From Bryobacteraceae bacterium (GTDB taxonomy: Bacteria; Acidobacteriota; Terriglobia; Bryobacterales; Bryobacteraceae), in NCBI GenBank assembly GCA_025056455.1, contig JANWVY010000001.1, positions 124,001-188,000 of the forward strand: a DNA stretch of 64,000 bases, read 5' to 3'. This document shows, piece by piece, positions 63,654-64,000 of the stretch. The first letter of the stretch is position 1. The number at the start of each line of letters is the position of its first letter. The notes below the pieces were generated by a model, which worked only from the letters and a program-made list of their open reading frames with translations, ran no database searches and was not told where the DNA came from. A program made the position numbers and the translations under genes.

Positions 63654-64000
63654 TTATCGGCCGGTTTGGAGGATTTTTAAACCGATGCGGCGGAGAACTG
63701 TGCGGATGGACTGGAAGATGGTTTCCTCAACATCTTCTGTCAAGGGACCGGGAAGCCCGTAGTAGATCATGCTATCCGCCCCCTCGTAGCCACCCTCCCG
63801 CACAATCGTGCGGGTTGGGATATAACACATGACATCGTTCGAGTATCCGGCCACAATGAGATCCGCAGGCGCAAACTCTCGCTTGGCTCGCAGGCCATAA
63901 CCAGCCACCACTTCTCCGCCCAGGGCTAGGATCGTAAAGTCCTTGCCAAGGCGGATTGCCTGCACAGGATAGGAGATGCGGTGCAGAGGACGCCGCTCGT
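63654..64000 (-). CDS. Neutral/alkaline ceramidase-like protein, C-terminal fragment
   Basis: The frame is open through the right edge of the window and only the last 115 or so residues are seen. RISYPVQAIRLGKDFTILAL followed by GGEVVAGYGLRAKRE is the strand pair I know from neutral ceramidase-like proteins, in which (Y/L)PVQ-x-IRFG...ALGGEVVVDY recurs. Next come AGYSNDVMCYIPT and EGADSMIYYGLPGPL, where the conserved Tyr helps bind zinc. The family hydrolyses N-acyl amides such as ceramides and is usually secreted. The zinc-binding His residues and any signal peptide lie beyond the window. The ATG-like GTG at 63965 is internal, not the real start. Confidence 0.8.
   Translation of the reverse strand, partial: ERRPLHRISYPVQAIRLGKDFTILALGGEVVAGYGLRAKREFAPADLIVAGYSNDVMCYIPTRTIVREGGYEGADSMIYYGLPGPLTEDVEETIFQSIRTVLRRIGLKILQTGR

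Overview
The window reads as a chromosomal segment of an acidobacterium, most likely of the Solibacter/Bryobacter group. This is inferred from gene content rather than a marker gene. The pointers are several very large Oar-like TonB-dependent receptors with a carboxypeptidase-type N-terminal domain, a giant secreted SBBP-propeller protein, many Tat-exported or secreted oxidoreductases and hydrolases, a small microcompartment locus with an aldolase, and high GC. There is no rRNA, CRISPR array, insertion sequence or integrase. Four tRNA genes (Val-TAC, Cys-GCA, His-GTG, Ser-GGA) all carry an encoded CCA end.

Layout. 1-3.3 kb: tail of a prepilin peptidase, an SRPBCC protein, and an RbsA/RbsC-type sugar ABC transporter without a binding protein. 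3.5-12.5 kb: giant SBBP protein, tRNA-Val, a small secreted protein and the first TonB receptor. 12.5-21.8 kb: serS, a fragment of an FtsX-type permease, fused indolepyruvate oxidoreductase, a Tat-exported sugar isomerase-like protein, and an overlapping pckG-dctA pair. 21.9-25.3 kb: cobalamin late-step operon cobQ-cbiB-cobD behind a structured leader. 25.3-31 kb: a secreted helix-hairpin-helix protein, a secreted alpha/beta hydrolase and the second TonB receptor. 31.4-34.5 kb: a zinc-type module (P1B ATPase, divergent SmtB-like repressor, His-rich protein). 34.5-38.4 kb: an orphan PAAR protein and a two-subunit molybdenum hydroxylase. 38.5-42.2 kb: ndk, sucD, sucC, a conserved hypothetical gene and tRNA-Cys. 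42.3-51.6 kb: amidohydrolase, FG-GAP protein, rhamnogalacturonan-lyase-like protein, and a third TonB receptor broken by an in-frame amber codon and a frameshift. 51.8-61.4 kb: tRNA-His, tRNA-Ser, then the cell-shape operon mreB-mreC-mreD-mrdA-rodA followed by an RNase E/G with a very large insertion in its S1 domain. 61.5-63.6 kb: a compact microcompartment locus (class II aldolase, one hexamer and three pentamer shell proteins). The right edge holds the C-terminal end of a neutral-ceramidase-like gene.

How it fits together. The secreted polysaccharide-lyase-like protein, TonB receptors, sugar transporter, sugar isomerase-like protein and the fuculose/rhamnulose-type aldolase with its shell suggest a heterotroph using plant or microbial polysaccharides. 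This link is inference. pckG-dctA with sucCD ties C4-dicarboxylate uptake to gluconeogenesis and the TCA cycle. The most notable items are the minimal microcompartment locus, the zinc module with a readable metal-sensing site, the RNase with a roughly 450-residue insert, and the doubly broken TonB receptor.
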